A program made the position numbers and the translations under genes. From NCBI GenBank assembly GCA_945862505.1, contig CAMAYJ010000006.1, positions 1 to 63,047 of the forward strand: DNA of 63,047 bases, in the 5' to 3' direction. The notes beneath the pieces were generated by a model. That model saw only the letters and a program-made list of their open reading frames with translations. It searched no databases and was not told the DNA's origin. Position 1 is the stretch's first letter, and the number at the start of each line of letters is the position of its first letter. Of this stretch, positions 34,633-43,778 are shown piece after piece. The DNA comes from Bifidobacterium breve (GTDB lineage: Bacteria; Actinomycetota; Acidimicrobiia; Acidimicrobiales; Acidimicrobilacustridaceae).

Positions 34633-34666
34633 GACTCAAACTGAACAGACACTCCTGACAACGCTG

Positions 34667-35380
34667 TCAGTCACAACCTTCAGGACCGCAGACCTCGCCC
34701 TCGACGACAAGTTCGAGGGAGGGTTCGCGTTCGGACCACACACGTTCGAGTACTCCACGCAAAACCTCAGGGGGCTGTGCTCCAGCAACAGCAAGACGAC
34801 GGTCAAAAACGAAGAACGGAACTCCGCTCACCTGCATTGACGCAGCTGTCGCTTCATCGATCCGAACTTCATCAGCAAACGCCTCGGTTCGAAGCACTGC
34901 AGCAACCTCGTCGGCATCTAGCCCTGCATCGATTGCTAACCGTTCAACAACTTCAGGAAGTCCAATAGCTTCACCTTCAGAGAGATAACCGCGCAGGAAC
35001 CGTTCTTTCACTTCCGTTTGGAGACCTCGGGAAGCGCCCAAGTGAATTAACCGATGGGCATCAAATGTGTTGCCTGGTTGCACGATGTCGAATCGAAACT
35101 CCACGCCACACTCAACTCCAGTCGCCGTCATTCGGTCGACCATCACTTGAGCTTCATCGTCGGCAACGCCGTACTTCTTCGCCAACATCCCGACGTAATT
35201 TCCGGCTCGCGCCGCTGGAGCAGTCGGATCGAGTTCATAGCTGTGCCAAACGATTTCGACATTGTCAGAATGTTCAAAGTCTGCGAGTGCCGAATCAAGA
35301 TTCGCTTTGCCGATCGCACACCACGGACAAACGACATCAGACCAAATATCGACCCGCAAGGTATCGCTAGTTACATTCAT
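34667..35380 (-). CDS. DsbA-family protein, FrnE-like
   Basis: A 237-residue thioredoxin-fold oxidoreductase with the active site Cys18-Pro-Trp-Cys21, the family-typical WSDVVCPWC opening, and the cis-Pro loop VSGVPFFVFD. It has no signal peptide, so it acts in the cytoplasm, as FrnE-like proteins do. The extra CGPEGC near the C-terminus offers a second cysteine pair that could form a disulfide or bind metal. GGAG five bases before ATG 35380 supports the start. Confidence 0.9.
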   Translation of the reverse strand: MNVTSDTLRVDIWSDVVCPWCAIGKANLDSALADFEHSDNVEIVWHSYELDPTAPAARAGNYVGMLAKKYGVADDEAQVMVDRMTATGVECGVEFRFDIVQPGNTFDAHRLIHLGASRGLQTEVKERFLRGYLSEGEAIGLPEVVERLAIDAGLDADEVAAVLRTEAFADEVRIDEATAASMQVSGVPFFVFDRRLAVAGAQPPEVLRGVLERVWSEREPSLELVVEGEVCGPEGCD

Positions 35381-35497
35381 CAGATCTCCAGACGCTGAAG
35401 GAGTGAGCGTACCTGTGATGCCTCATCCCATCTCGCTCAAGACCGCCCTGTGCCAGCCCACACGGCTAGGTTGAGCCACTACCAAAGGGACGGAAAC

Positions 35498-36700
35498 ATG
35501 GAAGACGGCATTACGCCGCCCGAGTCTGACGAGCGCGAGCATCCCCTCACCCGGGCGATGATCCTGCTGTTCCTGCTCACTGCTCTCATGTCGCTCGGCT
35601 ACGGCAGCGTCTTCACGCTTCTCGCTGACATTCGCGACAAATTCGGTTTTACCGATGGCCAAGTTGGAGTAATCGCGTTCGCTGGTCTCTTCACCGGCGT
35701 GCTCAGCCAACTCTTTCTCGCCCGCTATTCCGATCGCGGTTACGCGGTCGTCATGATGCGGGTCGGAATCGCTACCGCCGCATTCGGAATGCTGTGGATG
35801 GTTTTTGCGACGTCGCTCTGGCAATGGATTGCCGCTCGACTACTACTTGGCTTGGGCTCAGGGATGGTTGGCCCCGCCATTCGCCGAGTGATCATCGCTC
35901 GCGATCCTCAACGGATCGGAGCAAACCTCGGACGACAAACTGCATTCGATGTAGCCGGATTCGTGCTCGGCCCTGCGCTTGCCGCCGGCCTGGCCCAGTT
36001 CTTCGGGCTTCGAGCGCCATTCATTGTGCTCACTGTTGTCTACGTGTTGGCGGTTTTCTTGGTTGGAAAAGTCACGACCGCTGCGGATGCAGCCGCTTCC
36101 GAGATTTCGACGGCAAAACGGTTCTCACTTATTCGGCTTCCAGCAATGCAATCAGCGCTCTTTGCTGCAATCGCGTTTTACTTAACGATCGGCATGTTTG
36201 AAGCTCTTTGGTCGATTCTCCTTCGTGACCAGGGTGCGGAAACCTGGCTCATCGGAGTGACCTTGAGCCTGTTCACAATCCCAATGATTGTCTTCGCCCC
36301 TAAGGGTGGCGCCTTGGCCCAGCGAATTGGTCCGATACGAGTAGTGACCGTGAGCATCACCGTCGCTGCAATCGCCACTTGCCTCTATGGGTTCTTGCCA
36401 TTGTGGTTACTCGTCGTAGTTTCCGGATTTCACGCGATCGCCGATGCATACACAATGCCGGCCAACCAAGTGGCCGTCGCGGTTTCGAGTCCGCCCGATC
36501 AACTTGCCGCAGGCCAGGGTCTTCTCGGCGCAACCGGTCTCGCCATTGCTGCTGCATCGGCACTCATTGGATCCGCGGTGTACGACGTGTACGGACGAGG
36601 ATCTATCTTTGCTGGCACCGCAGTGCTCATGATGCTTTGCCTCGTGCTCTCGCGTTGGCGTTGGAACGCGCAGCCCGCACTCCACGACATCACGGGTTAG
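35498..36700 (+). CDS. Major facilitator superfamily transporter
   Basis: A 400-residue, 12-helix MFS protein. The loop between helices 2 and 3 reads ARYSDRGYAVVMM, a variant of the GxxxDRxGRR motif, and helix 4-5 carries RLLLGLGSGMVGPAIRRV. An acidic N-terminus (MEDGITPPESDEREHP) precedes helix 1. ATG 35498 follows AAGGGA at good spacing; a GTG at 35450 would add 16 residues. The substrate cannot be inferred. The -10 box of the next gene overlaps this gene's stop codon. Confidence 0.9.
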   Translation: MEDGITPPESDEREHPLTRAMILLFLLTALMSLGYGSVFTLLADIRDKFGFTDGQVGVIAFAGLFTGVLSQLFLARYSDRGYAVVMMRVGIATAAFGMLWMVFATSLWQWIAARLLLGLGSGMVGPAIRRVIIARDPQRIGANLGRQTAFDVAGFVLGPALAAGLAQFFGLRAPFIVLTVVYVLAVFLVGKVTTAADAAASEISTAKRFSLIRLPAMQSALFAAIAFYLTIGMFEALWSILLRDQGAETWLIGVTLSLFTIPMIVFAPKGGALAQRIGPIRVVTVSITVAAIATCLYGFLPLWLLVVVSGFHAIADAYTMPANQVAVAVSSPPDQLAAGQGLLGATGLAIAAASALIGSAVYDVYGRGSIFAGTAVLMMLCLVLSRWRWNAQPALHDITG

Positions 36701-36703
36701 CGT
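36698..36703 (+). promoter_or_regulatory. -10 box TAGCGT overlapping the MFS stop codon
   Basis: The TAG of the hexamer is the MFS stop codon. Seven bases separate it from ATG 36711. The next gene may be both co-transcribed and separately started. Confidence 0.4.
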
Positions 36704-36710
36704 CACGCTC

Positions 36711-37370
36711 ATGGGCGAACTGCTTTCTAAGGTCATCGCTCTTTCGCTGGGTGCGGCTATTAGCCCAACTGTTCTCGCGCTCGAGTTGCTCATTTTGTCG
36801 GGCAAGCGATCCAAGGCCCGAGCCTCGATGTTCCTCCTTGGCCTTCTGCTTGTTTTCGGCGCGATCACAGCAGTTGGTCTGCTTCTCTCACACACAACCT
36901 CGAGTTCACCTGCCCAAGTCTCGATCACCAAAACTGTCGATGCCGTCACTGGCATTCTCTTGCTGCTCCTCGCACTGGGAACGATCCTGAGATCCTTTGT
37001 ACATAACTCGGTAGCCCCTGTTGGCGGCGAAACGAAGGACGCGAAAACTCCGGGCCTGACCTCGGCGTTTCTCCTTGGTCTGGCGATCATGGTCACGAAC
37101 TTCTCCACAATCTTGCTGTACATCCCAGCGATGCGGTCCATCAGCGCAAGTGACGTCTCAACCTCCGACAAAGCAGTTGCCGTTGCAATCGCATTCCTCA
37201 TCGCAGCAGCACCGATTCTCTTTATCTACGGATTCGCTGTTGGATTTCCGAAGATCGCAACTCCGCCCCTGAACAAACTGCGTGGTTCAATCGATCGTCA
37301 CCAGCGCGTGATTGGCATAGTGATCGAGGTCATCTTTGGCGCGTATTTGATGTTCAAAGCATTTCGATAG
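36711..37370 (+). CDS. GAP/Sap-family six-helix membrane protein
   Basis: A 219-residue polytopic protein with six hydrophobic segments and the family start MGELLSKVIALSLGAAISP (1-19), matching the GAP (Sap, sulfolipid-1-addressing) family of Actinobacteria, which help export envelope glycolipids in mycobacteria. The central charged loop (about 105-125) splits two three-helix repeats, each starting with a Pro- or Asn-containing helix (SPTVLALELL and MVTNFSTILLY). Transport of a lipid or small metabolite is inferred from the family only. Confidence 0.82.
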   Translation: MGELLSKVIALSLGAAISPTVLALELLILSGKRSKARASMFLLGLLLVFGAITAVGLLLSHTTSSSPAQVSITKTVDAVTGILLLLLALGTILRSFVHNSVAPVGGETKDAKTPGLTSAFLLGLAIMVTNFSTILLYIPAMRSISASDVSTSDKAVAVAIAFLIAAAPILFIYGFAVGFPKIATPPLNKLRGSIDRHQRVIGIVIEVIFGAYLMFKAFR

Positions 37371-37382
37371 ACAAAAACTGCA

Positions 37383-38315
37383 TCAAACGTCGGGCTCAAG
37401 CACATAGGACTTGTTGCCCGCAGGGTCTACAGGGATATCGCCAGCAATCGTGATCCGTTCATGACAACGATGCATACCTTTGGGGATATCCGTGGGAACG
37501 ATGTGCGCCGTCGCCCGATTGTCCCAGAAGGCGATGCTTCCTGGCTCCCATCGGAAACGAACTGTGAACTCTTGGCGCTGCAAATGCTCATAGAGCATTG
37601 CGAGAATGTAGTTGCTTTCTCGACGCGACAACTCAACGATGTAATCGGTGAAGTTGGGTTCGACAAAGATGACCTTCTCGCCAGTTTCGGGATGCACTCG
37701 AACGACCGGGTGCACCGCGCGCAGTGGCTTTGACATAAACGCCTTCGCGATCTCGCCCGGCATTTCACCGCGATCGATCGGGAGCGCATTGTGGTTCACT
37801 GCGTGGAGGCCGTCGATGAAGACCTTGATCTCGGGCGAGAGATAGCTGTACGCCATCGCAAGGTTCGACCACTGCGTATCGCCACCATAGGGAGGAACGA
37901 CAACTGCCCGAAGAATCGATCCCATTGGCGGCGCTTCAATAAATTTCACATCGGTGTGCCAACGACTTTCGATACGGGGACCGCTAGCACCCTTCTTCTC
38001 TTTCACATTTGCGGTGCCTTGTTGATTATCGAGCAGCAAGATCTCTGGGTAGTCAGGAAACGAAGGCGGGAACGTGGGATGACCCGGAAGTGGATCACCA
38101 AAGGCGCGCGCAAGTGCGAGGTGCTGATCGCGATCAATGAACTGATCACGGAAGAACACAACCTTCCACTGCAACAGGGCAGCACGGATCTCGGCAGCCA
38201 CTTCAGCCTCAATGGGCTTTGTCAGATCAACACCGAAAATCTCTGCGCCGGTGTAGCCCGTCATCGGACGGATATCGAGTCCGAGTTCCGTCGCGTTTGT
38301 CGTGCGCTGCCCCAT
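37383..38315 (-). CDS. TauD/TfdA-family Fe(II)/2-oxoglutarate dioxygenase
   Basis: A 310-residue dioxygenase. His120 and Asp122 (WHTDVKF) plus a distal His in RATAHI form the iron triad, and Arg in GMHRCHERITI binds 2-oxoglutarate. The N-terminus (IRPMTGYTGAEIFGVDL) and VVFFRDQ match TauD. Family members cleave taurine and other sulfonates, alkylsulfates or phenoxyacids. AAGGGGGA precedes the ATG. With two sulfatase-fold genes and an alkylsulfatase-like gene in the window, an organosulfur substrate is plausible but unproven. Confidence 0.9.
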   Translation of the reverse strand: MGQRTTNATELGLDIRPMTGYTGAEIFGVDLTKPIEAEVAAEIRAALLQWKVVFFRDQFIDRDQHLALARAFGDPLPGHPTFPPSFPDYPEILLLDNQQGTANVKEKKGASGPRIESRWHTDVKFIEAPPMGSILRAVVVPPYGGDTQWSNLAMAYSYLSPEIKVFIDGLHAVNHNALPIDRGEMPGEIAKAFMSKPLRAVHPVVRVHPETGEKVIFVEPNFTDYIVELSRRESNYILAMLYEHLQRQEFTVRFRWEPGSIAFWDNRATAHIVPTDIPKGMHRCHERITIAGDIPVDPAGNKSYVLEPDV

Positions 38316-38447
38316 GAGTCCCCCTTGATTGACAAGGCCAACGTTAGAGCAACTCGGTGCCGCCGCCGAATCTAAACGGGTGCCACGGATTCGACCACGA
38401 GGGGTGCTCTACTTTGCCAGTTCCCTTTCTCAGTATCCGGAGCTCGA

Positions 38448-39074
38448 ATGACCCCCCGGTTCACACCCTCCCGACTCATCTCGGCCATCGTCCTAACTCT
38501 CACCGTCACGCTTGCTTTCGCGTCCTGCGGCGGCACCTCCTCAAAGGTCGTCGAAACAACGACCACGCAATCGACCACGAAAACGACCGTTGCGCCAACA
38601 ACGACCACCACCGTCGACCCCGGGACCCTTCCCCAGACTGACGAGAAGCCCTCGGGAACCGGAGCGGAATTCGAAAACCGCATGAAGGTGCTAGCCAACG
38701 CGATTATCACCAACACTCCCGATACCGCAGTCTCAACGTTCTTCCCTGTCGCTGCGTATAAGCAAACAAAGAAAAACACTGATCCGGCCGCGGATTGGAA
38801 AAATCGACTCATTGCCAATTTCAAAGTTGATGTTGCCACCGCTAACAAGAAACTCGGCGCCAATGCAAAGAATGCCGTGTTCACGGGTGTAACAGTTCCC
38901 GCGACCGCCGTATGGGTGAAACCCGGCGAGGAATACAACGTCGGTCCGTACTGGCGCGTTTTCAAGGCGCAGATGAACTTCACCTTCGATGGAAAGAACG
39001 TGCAGACTCCAATTGAGTCAATGATTTCGTGGCGGGGTCAGTGGTATGTCGTGCATCTCGGCACTATCCGCTAA
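38448..39074 (+). CDS. Lipoprotein with Thr-rich linker, unknown function
   Basis: A 208-residue predicted lipoprotein: Arg-containing n-region, hydrophobic core and lipobox FASC with Cys27. A Thr/Val/Ser-rich spacer (about 35-60) precedes a soluble domain (about 65-208) with alternating strands ending in SWRGQWYVVHLGTIR. The domain shape suggests an NTF2-like or SnoaL-like fold but I cannot confirm it. GGAG five bases before the ATG fits translation from 38448. Confidence 0.78.
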   Translation: MTPRFTPSRLISAIVLTLTVTLAFASCGGTSSKVVETTTTQSTTKTTVAPTTTTTVDPGTLPQTDEKPSGTGAEFENRMKVLANAIITNTPDTAVSTFFPVAAYKQTKKNTDPAADWKNRLIANFKVDVATANKKLGANAKNAVFTGVTVPATAVWVKPGEEYNVGPYWRVFKAQMNFTFDGKNVQTPIESMISWRGQWYVVHLGTIR

Positions 39075-39095
39075 CCAAACCAACTGGGGTAGGGA

Positions 39096-39887
39096 TCAGC
39101 CAGTGGTCTTTTTTCGGTACTTCTCCATGTGCTCACGAACATCGGGCGCGTAATTCAGAAGATTTTGATTTCGCGCTTCAAGCGCGATCGCACTCGTAAG
39201 ACTGCTCGCTTCGGCGTTATGCCACAGCACTTCTTTGGTCGTGCGGAGGCCGCTTGCGGTGTACCCCGCCATGCCGCGCGCATAGCTAAGCGCCAGTGCT
39301 TCAAGTTCGCTGTCGGCGACGACTCTCGATACCAGACCCATACGCAATGCTTCTGCAGCATCGATATCACGACCGGTGAGAATCAGATCAAACGCGTTGG
39401 CATTGCCAATCAGTCGCGGCAACAAGTAAGTGATTCCAATATCGGTTCCGGAAAGACCAGTGCGGATGAACGCTGAGCAGAACTTTGCCGAGTCGGAAGC
39501 CACGCGAATGTCGGCGGCACACGCCAAAGCCAGTCCGCCACCAAATGCCGGTCCGTTCACTGCTGCGATAATTACCTGAGGAAGATCCCGCATGCGCACC
39601 GTCAGGTTCGACATGAATGTTTGCGCGTCAACTCCGGCGGACATATGGCGATGCTCGCCAGGTTTCGGAGGTGTACCGAAATCTTTCAAGTCGAGACCGG
39701 CGCAAAATGCTCTCCCGGCCCCGGTAAAAATCACGACCTTGCAGTCGATATCAGAGGCGATCGAATCGAAAGTGTCGTGAAGTTCGGTGACAAGTTCAAA
39801 TGAAATGGCGTTGAGTCGATCGGGGCGGTTGAGACGAACCACGGTGATATGCAGTTCGGGTTTGGTCACTTCAACCAGTGCGCTCAT
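39096..39887 (-). CDS. Enoyl-CoA hydratase/isomerase family protein
   Basis: Crotonase-fold protein of 263 residues. The oxyanion-hole segments GRAFCAGLDLKDFG and AVNGPAFGGGLALACAADIR are clear. At the catalytic positions the sequence reads IRTGLSGTDIGITYLLPRLIG (about residues 131-151), with no Glu at the first site and Asp at the second. So it belongs to a group where classical hydration is less certain. The ATG at 39887 overlaps the acyl-CoA dehydrogenase stop as ATGA, which fixes the start over 39905. Confidence 0.9.
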   Translation of the reverse strand: MSALVEVTKPELHITVVRLNRPDRLNAISFELVTELHDTFDSIASDIDCKVVIFTGAGRAFCAGLDLKDFGTPPKPGEHRHMSAGVDAQTFMSNLTVRMRDLPQVIIAAVNGPAFGGGLALACAADIRVASDSAKFCSAFIRTGLSGTDIGITYLLPRLIGNANAFDLILTGRDIDAAEALRMGLVSRVVADSELEALALSYARGMAGYTASGLRTTKEVLWHNAEASSLTSAIALEARNQNLLNYAPDVREHMEKYRKKTTG

Positions 39888-41071
39888 TTCGGGATATCTG
39901 TCCAAGGGACAGCGCTATCGACACGAACGTCGCCCGGCAGCCCCAGAACTCGCTCACCAAGAATGTTGCGCATGATCTCGGACGTGCCACCTTCGATCGT
40001 GTTGGCACGAGCACGCAGAAACCGACCAGTTCGGGTGGACATTCCCGCAGACGAACGAGTCATCGGATATCCGGGTTCGTGCAGCATGCCGGCGGCGCCT
40101 TCAAGGTCGACAACGGCGGCCGTGACTCGCTTCGAAAGTTCGGCAGAAGCCAGTTTGCTCACTGAACCTTCCGGGCCCGGATTCCCGCCAACTGCGGACT
40201 GCTTCGCACGTGCATTCGTGAGGCGAACGATTTCAGCCTCAATCCAGAGCCCCATGACACGATCACGCCAGATCTCGTGCTCAACCGGCGAAAGTTGCGA
40301 CTTTCGAACTGCCCACAACTTCATGAGTTCGTTGATCGGGCCAGAACCTCGCGGCGCAGGACCGCCGGCAAGGGCAACGCGCTCGTTCATGAGCGTGGTG
40401 ATCGCCACACGCCAGCCATCACCCTCGTCGCCAAGGCGCAAGGAATCGTGAACGCGCACGTCGGTGAGGAAAACCTCGTTGAATTCCGCTTCACCGGTCA
40501 TTTGGTAGAGCGGGCGAACTTCAACGCCAGGTGCATGCATGTCCAGAACGAAATAGCTAAGACCTTTGTGCTTTGGAACATCTGGATTTGTTCGAGTCAG
40601 AAGCATGCCGTAATTGGATGTGTGCGCCAATGTCGTCCACACCTTTTGTCCGTTGACCACCCATTCATCGCCATCTCGAACTGCGCGACTCGGAATGCCG
40701 GCGACATCGGAGCCGTGGGTAGGTTCTGAAAACAGCTGACACCACACATCTTCACCAGTGAAGATTTTTCGGATGTGCTTCTGTTTCAATTCATCGCTGC
40801 CATAAGCCAGAACGGTTGGCGCGCCCATTCCGATGCCGATCGGGTTGATGCGCAGGTCTTCATAGTTCACGCCGTGCGAGCGAAGCACCGCATCGATTAC
40901 TGCCTGCTGACCACGGTTGCCATCAAGACCCCCGTACTCCTCGGGGAAGTGCACCATCGCCAAACCAGCGTCGTATTGCTTGCCGCGAAACGCGAACTGA
41001 TCGTCGAGGATGTCGCGGTTTTCCTCAACCAGTTCCTCGGTGCGCTTCGCCAGATCCTGATCTTCGTACAT
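39884..41071 (-). CDS. Acyl-CoA dehydrogenase
   Basis: FAD-dependent acyl-CoA dehydrogenase of 395 residues. It shows FPEEYGGLDG in the N-terminal helical domain, the QLFSEPTHGSDVAGI and VVNGQKVWTT flavin-proximal segments, and the C-terminal IEGGTSEIMRNILGERVLGLP. The form resembles the actinobacterial ACAD group used for steroid or long-chain acyl-CoA oxidation. A short GAGGA lies just before the ATG. The downstream enoyl-CoA hydratase gene overlaps it, forming a two-step beta-oxidation operon. Confidence 0.93.
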   Translation of the reverse strand: MYEDQDLAKRTEELVEENRDILDDQFAFRGKQYDAGLAMVHFPEEYGGLDGNRGQQAVIDAVLRSHGVNYEDLRINPIGIGMGAPTVLAYGSDELKQKHIRKIFTGEDVWCQLFSEPTHGSDVAGIPSRAVRDGDEWVVNGQKVWTTLAHTSNYGMLLTRTNPDVPKHKGLSYFVLDMHAPGVEVRPLYQMTGEAEFNEVFLTDVRVHDSLRLGDEGDGWRVAITTLMNERVALAGGPAPRGSGPINELMKLWAVRKSQLSPVEHEIWRDRVMGLWIEAEIVRLTNARAKQSAVGGNPGPEGSVSKLASAELSKRVTAAVVDLEGAAGMLHEPGYPMTRSSAGMSTRTGRFLRARANTIEGGTSEIMRNILGERVLGLPGDVRVDSAVPWTDIPK

Positions 41072-41257
41072 ACGTCCTCACGGTTCCCGATTTGAGATCG
41101 AACTCGGCGACTCAGTCCCCGCTTTGGGTCACGAATCCTCAGGGGAGCATCGTGCCACTAGACAGCGGGTCCCACCAGCCAATGTCCACTGGTCCCGCAA
41201 ACCGATCCGATGCACCCACGCCTCTCACGAGAACCACCGGGCATAGCAACGAGTTAC

Positions 41258-41283
41258 TAGCATCTGAATGTTCCGAACGGAAC
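41258..41283 (+). promoter_or_regulatory. Candidate cyd promoter and operator
   Basis: A -10 box TAGCAT at 41258-41263 is followed by the inverted repeat GTTCCG-AA-CGGAAC at 41270-41283, placed about where transcription would begin. The repeat could be an operator for control of the cyd genes. It does not match the Rex site I know (TTGTGAAnnnnTTCACAA). The rest of the 238-base gap (41072-41309) shows nothing further. Confidence 0.45.
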
Positions 41284-41309
41284 GGACAGAGCAGATTGAG
41301 GGCACCAAA

Positions 41310-42719
41310 TTGAGCGTCGAAGACCTTCACCGCATTCAATTCGCTCTCACCATCTCGTTCCATTTCATCTTTCCGCCACTCTCCCTTGGTGTCGGCCTGA
41401 TCCTCGTCATCTTCGGGATCAAATCAGTCCGAACCAAAGACCCAAAGTGGCGCCAGCTCTCGATGTTCTGGGTGAAGATCTATGGGCTGATCTTTTCCAT
41501 GGGAATTGCGACCGGCATTGTGCAGGAATTCGAGTTCGGCACCAATTGGTCGCAGTATTCACGATTCGTTGGCAATATCTTCGGAAGCCTTCTTGCCGCT
41601 GAAGGAATCTTCGCATTCATGCTCGAAGGCGGATTTCTTGGTCTCATGCTTTTTGGCGGCACTCGCCTCGGAAACCGTATGTGGCTCTTTGCGACGACGA
41701 TGGTCGTCGTAGGGGCGACGTTCAGCGCGTTCTGGATCGTGATGGCCAACTCCTGGATGCAAACCCCACGAGGGTTTGAAGTCAAAGACGTTGGGCAGGG
41801 ACCTCAAGCATTTATGACGAGTTTCCAAGAGGTCGTGTTCACTCCGTCTTTCCTTCCCCGAATCCTGCATGTGATCGCTGCGTGCTGGATGGTGGGTTCA
41901 TCACTCGTCCTCAGTGTCGGCGCGTTCTATCTGCTTAAGAAGCGACACGTGGAACTAGCCAAGACAATGATCCGTGTTGCACTTCCTGTTTTCACAGTGG
42001 TCGCACTACTACAGGTCGCCGTATTCGGCGCTAACCAAGCAACTGAAGTGGCGCAATATCAACCTGCGAAGTTGGCGGCGATGGAGGGGCTCTACCAAAG
42101 CGAATCTTGCGCTCCGATGTACCTCTTGGGATGGACAGATCCCAACGCGCAAACAACGAGTGGAATTCAATTTCCTTGTCTGTTGAGTTTCCTCACCGAT
42201 AAAAGTTTTGACGCAACCGTTACGGGACTCGAAGCCACTCCTCGCGACGAATGGCCAGCCGTCAACTTGGTCTTTCAGGTGTACCACCTGATGATCAATC
42301 TCGGAATGTTGTTCATCCTGATCGGTTTACTTGCTTGCGGATTCTGGATATGGAAGCGCAAGATCTGGGATCAACGTTGGCTGTTGTGGATTCTCGTTTC
42401 CTCTGTCGTTCTCACCGAGATCGCTACAGCAACTGGTTGGTGGACAGCCGAATTCAGCCGCCAACCCTGGATTGTTTGGCAAGTACTCAAGACAAGTGAT
42501 GCATATTCGCCGAATGTTTCATTCGGTCAGGTCATGTTCTCAATTGTGATGTTTGTCCTGCTCTACATCATCGTGTTCATGGTGTTCATCCGACTTCTTG
42601 ATCGACATATCAAAGAGGGGCCACCACCGCCCACTGATCCCGATGAAACATCCTCACTCCCCGACTCCTTCGGCGAAATCTTCCGACGCCGTTCACGCGT
42701 CTCAAGCGGAGGCGATTGA
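41310..42719 (+). CDS. cydA: Cytochrome bd ubiquinol oxidase subunit I
   Basis: Quinol oxidase subunit carrying hemes b558, b595 and d. From the chosen start the N-terminus is MSVEDLHRIQFALTISFHFI (1-20), with His18 as the conserved heme ligand. Glu98 and Glu106 (AAEGIFAFMLEGG) are the proton-path pair. The 469-residue length implies the short Q-loop form. The quinol-site motif reads SRQPW where GRQPW is usual. TTG 41310 is chosen because GAGGG lies upstream and the protein then starts like other CydA; an ATG at 41268 adds 14 unlikely residues. cydB follows after two bases. Confidence 0.95.
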   Translation: MSVEDLHRIQFALTISFHFIFPPLSLGVGLILVIFGIKSVRTKDPKWRQLSMFWVKIYGLIFSMGIATGIVQEFEFGTNWSQYSRFVGNIFGSLLAAEGIFAFMLEGGFLGLMLFGGTRLGNRMWLFATTMVVVGATFSAFWIVMANSWMQTPRGFEVKDVGQGPQAFMTSFQEVVFTPSFLPRILHVIAACWMVGSSLVLSVGAFYLLKKRHVELAKTMIRVALPVFTVVALLQVAVFGANQATEVAQYQPAKLAAMEGLYQSESCAPMYLLGWTDPNAQTTSGIQFPCLLSFLTDKSFDATVTGLEATPRDEWPAVNLVFQVYHLMINLGMLFILIGLLACGFWIWKRKIWDQRWLLWILVSSVVLTEIATATGWWTAEFSRQPWIVWQVLKTSDAYSPNVSFGQVMFSIVMFVLLYIIVFMVFIRLLDRHIKEGPPPPTDPDETSSLPDSFGEIFRRRSRVSSGGD

Positions 42720-42721
42720 AT

Positions 42722-43741
42722 ATGTGGCTCCAAACAACCTGGTTTGTCCTCTACGTCATCATCGTCAGCGGCTACGTCATCCTTGACGGCTTTGACCTCG
42801 GTGTCGGCATGCTCTCGCCGTTTATTGCCCACAACGATCATGACCGTCGGATCCTTCTGAATTCCATTGGGCCAGTTTGGGACGGCAACGAGGTGTGGCT
42901 CGTTCTCGGAGGCGGCGCTCTTTTCGCGGCATTCCCACTTGTTTACGCATCGCTGTTCAGTGGCTTTTATCTCGCCATGATGTTGGTTCTTCTCGTCCTG
43001 ATTATGCGAACCGTGGCTATCGAGTTTCGTTCCAAACGACCAGAGGCTTGGTGGCGTTCGCTTTGGGACTGGACCTTCACAATTTCCTCGTTTGGAATCA
43101 CCATTCTTCTCGGCGTCGCATTAGGAAATGTGATTCGTGGAGTGAGCCTCGATCAACAGGGCAACTTGAACGTGAGTCTCCTCGACTTACTCAACCCGTA
43201 CTCGATCACTCTCGGCCTCGTTGCTGTCGCAATGCTCTGCCTTCACGGCGCAATCTTCCTTACCCAAAAAACCACAGGCGAACTTCTCAACACAATCAAA
43301 GCGCTCATTCCGAAGTTGCTCATCGCGTTCTTCATTCTTATGACCGCACTCATTGCCTGGACGCTTCTTCGAGACGAGCAGTTCACACAGAACTTCAAAG
43401 ATCGACCATGGACGGCCATCTTCCCGCTCTTGGCCTTCGCATCAATAGCTGCGGCGTGGCTCTTCGTTCGTCGTGGTGCCTACCTCAGCGCCTTTCTCGC
43501 TTCAGCAACAATGATTGCCCTCCTCATGGGTGCCATTGCTTGCGGGATGTACCCCGTCATGCTGCGATCGACCACCGATAGCGCCTACGACCTCACAGTG
43601 CAGAACGCATCGGCTGCCAAGGAAACACTCATGGTGATGTTCGTGATTGCCCTCATCGGCATGCCCTTCGTCTTGCTCTATACCGCTGGCGTCTATTACT
43701 TCTTCCGCGGAAAAGTGGAACTCAACGACGACAGCTACTGA
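42722..43741 (+). CDS. cydB: Cytochrome bd ubiquinol oxidase subunit II
   Basis: A 339-residue polytopic subunit. The opening WFVLYVIIVSGYVILDGFDLGVG (about 6-28) and GPVWDGNEVWLVLGGGALFAAFP (about 51-73) are CydB hallmarks. About eight to nine hydrophobic helices are evident. ATG 42722 with GGAGG nine bases upstream is preferred to a TTG six bases earlier. It follows cydA almost immediately. Confidence 0.95.
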   Translation: MWLQTTWFVLYVIIVSGYVILDGFDLGVGMLSPFIAHNDHDRRILLNSIGPVWDGNEVWLVLGGGALFAAFPLVYASLFSGFYLAMMLVLLVLIMRTVAIEFRSKRPEAWWRSLWDWTFTISSFGITILLGVALGNVIRGVSLDQQGNLNVSLLDLLNPYSITLGLVAVAMLCLHGAIFLTQKTTGELLNTIKALIPKLLIAFFILMTALIAWTLLRDEQFTQNFKDRPWTAIFPLLAFASIAAAWLFVRRGAYLSAFLASATMIALLMGAIACGMYPVMLRSTTDSAYDLTVQNASAAKETLMVMFVIALIGMPFVLLYTAGVYYFFRGKVELNDDSY

Positions 43742-43764
43742 GACCACGCCGGCGATCAACGCGG

Positions 43765-43770
43765 TACCGT
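43765..43770 (+). promoter_or_regulatory. -10 box TACCGT for cydD
   Basis: Eight bases before ATG 43779. cydDC may be transcribed separately from cydAB. Confidence 0.5.
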
Positions 43771-43778
43771 CACACCCC

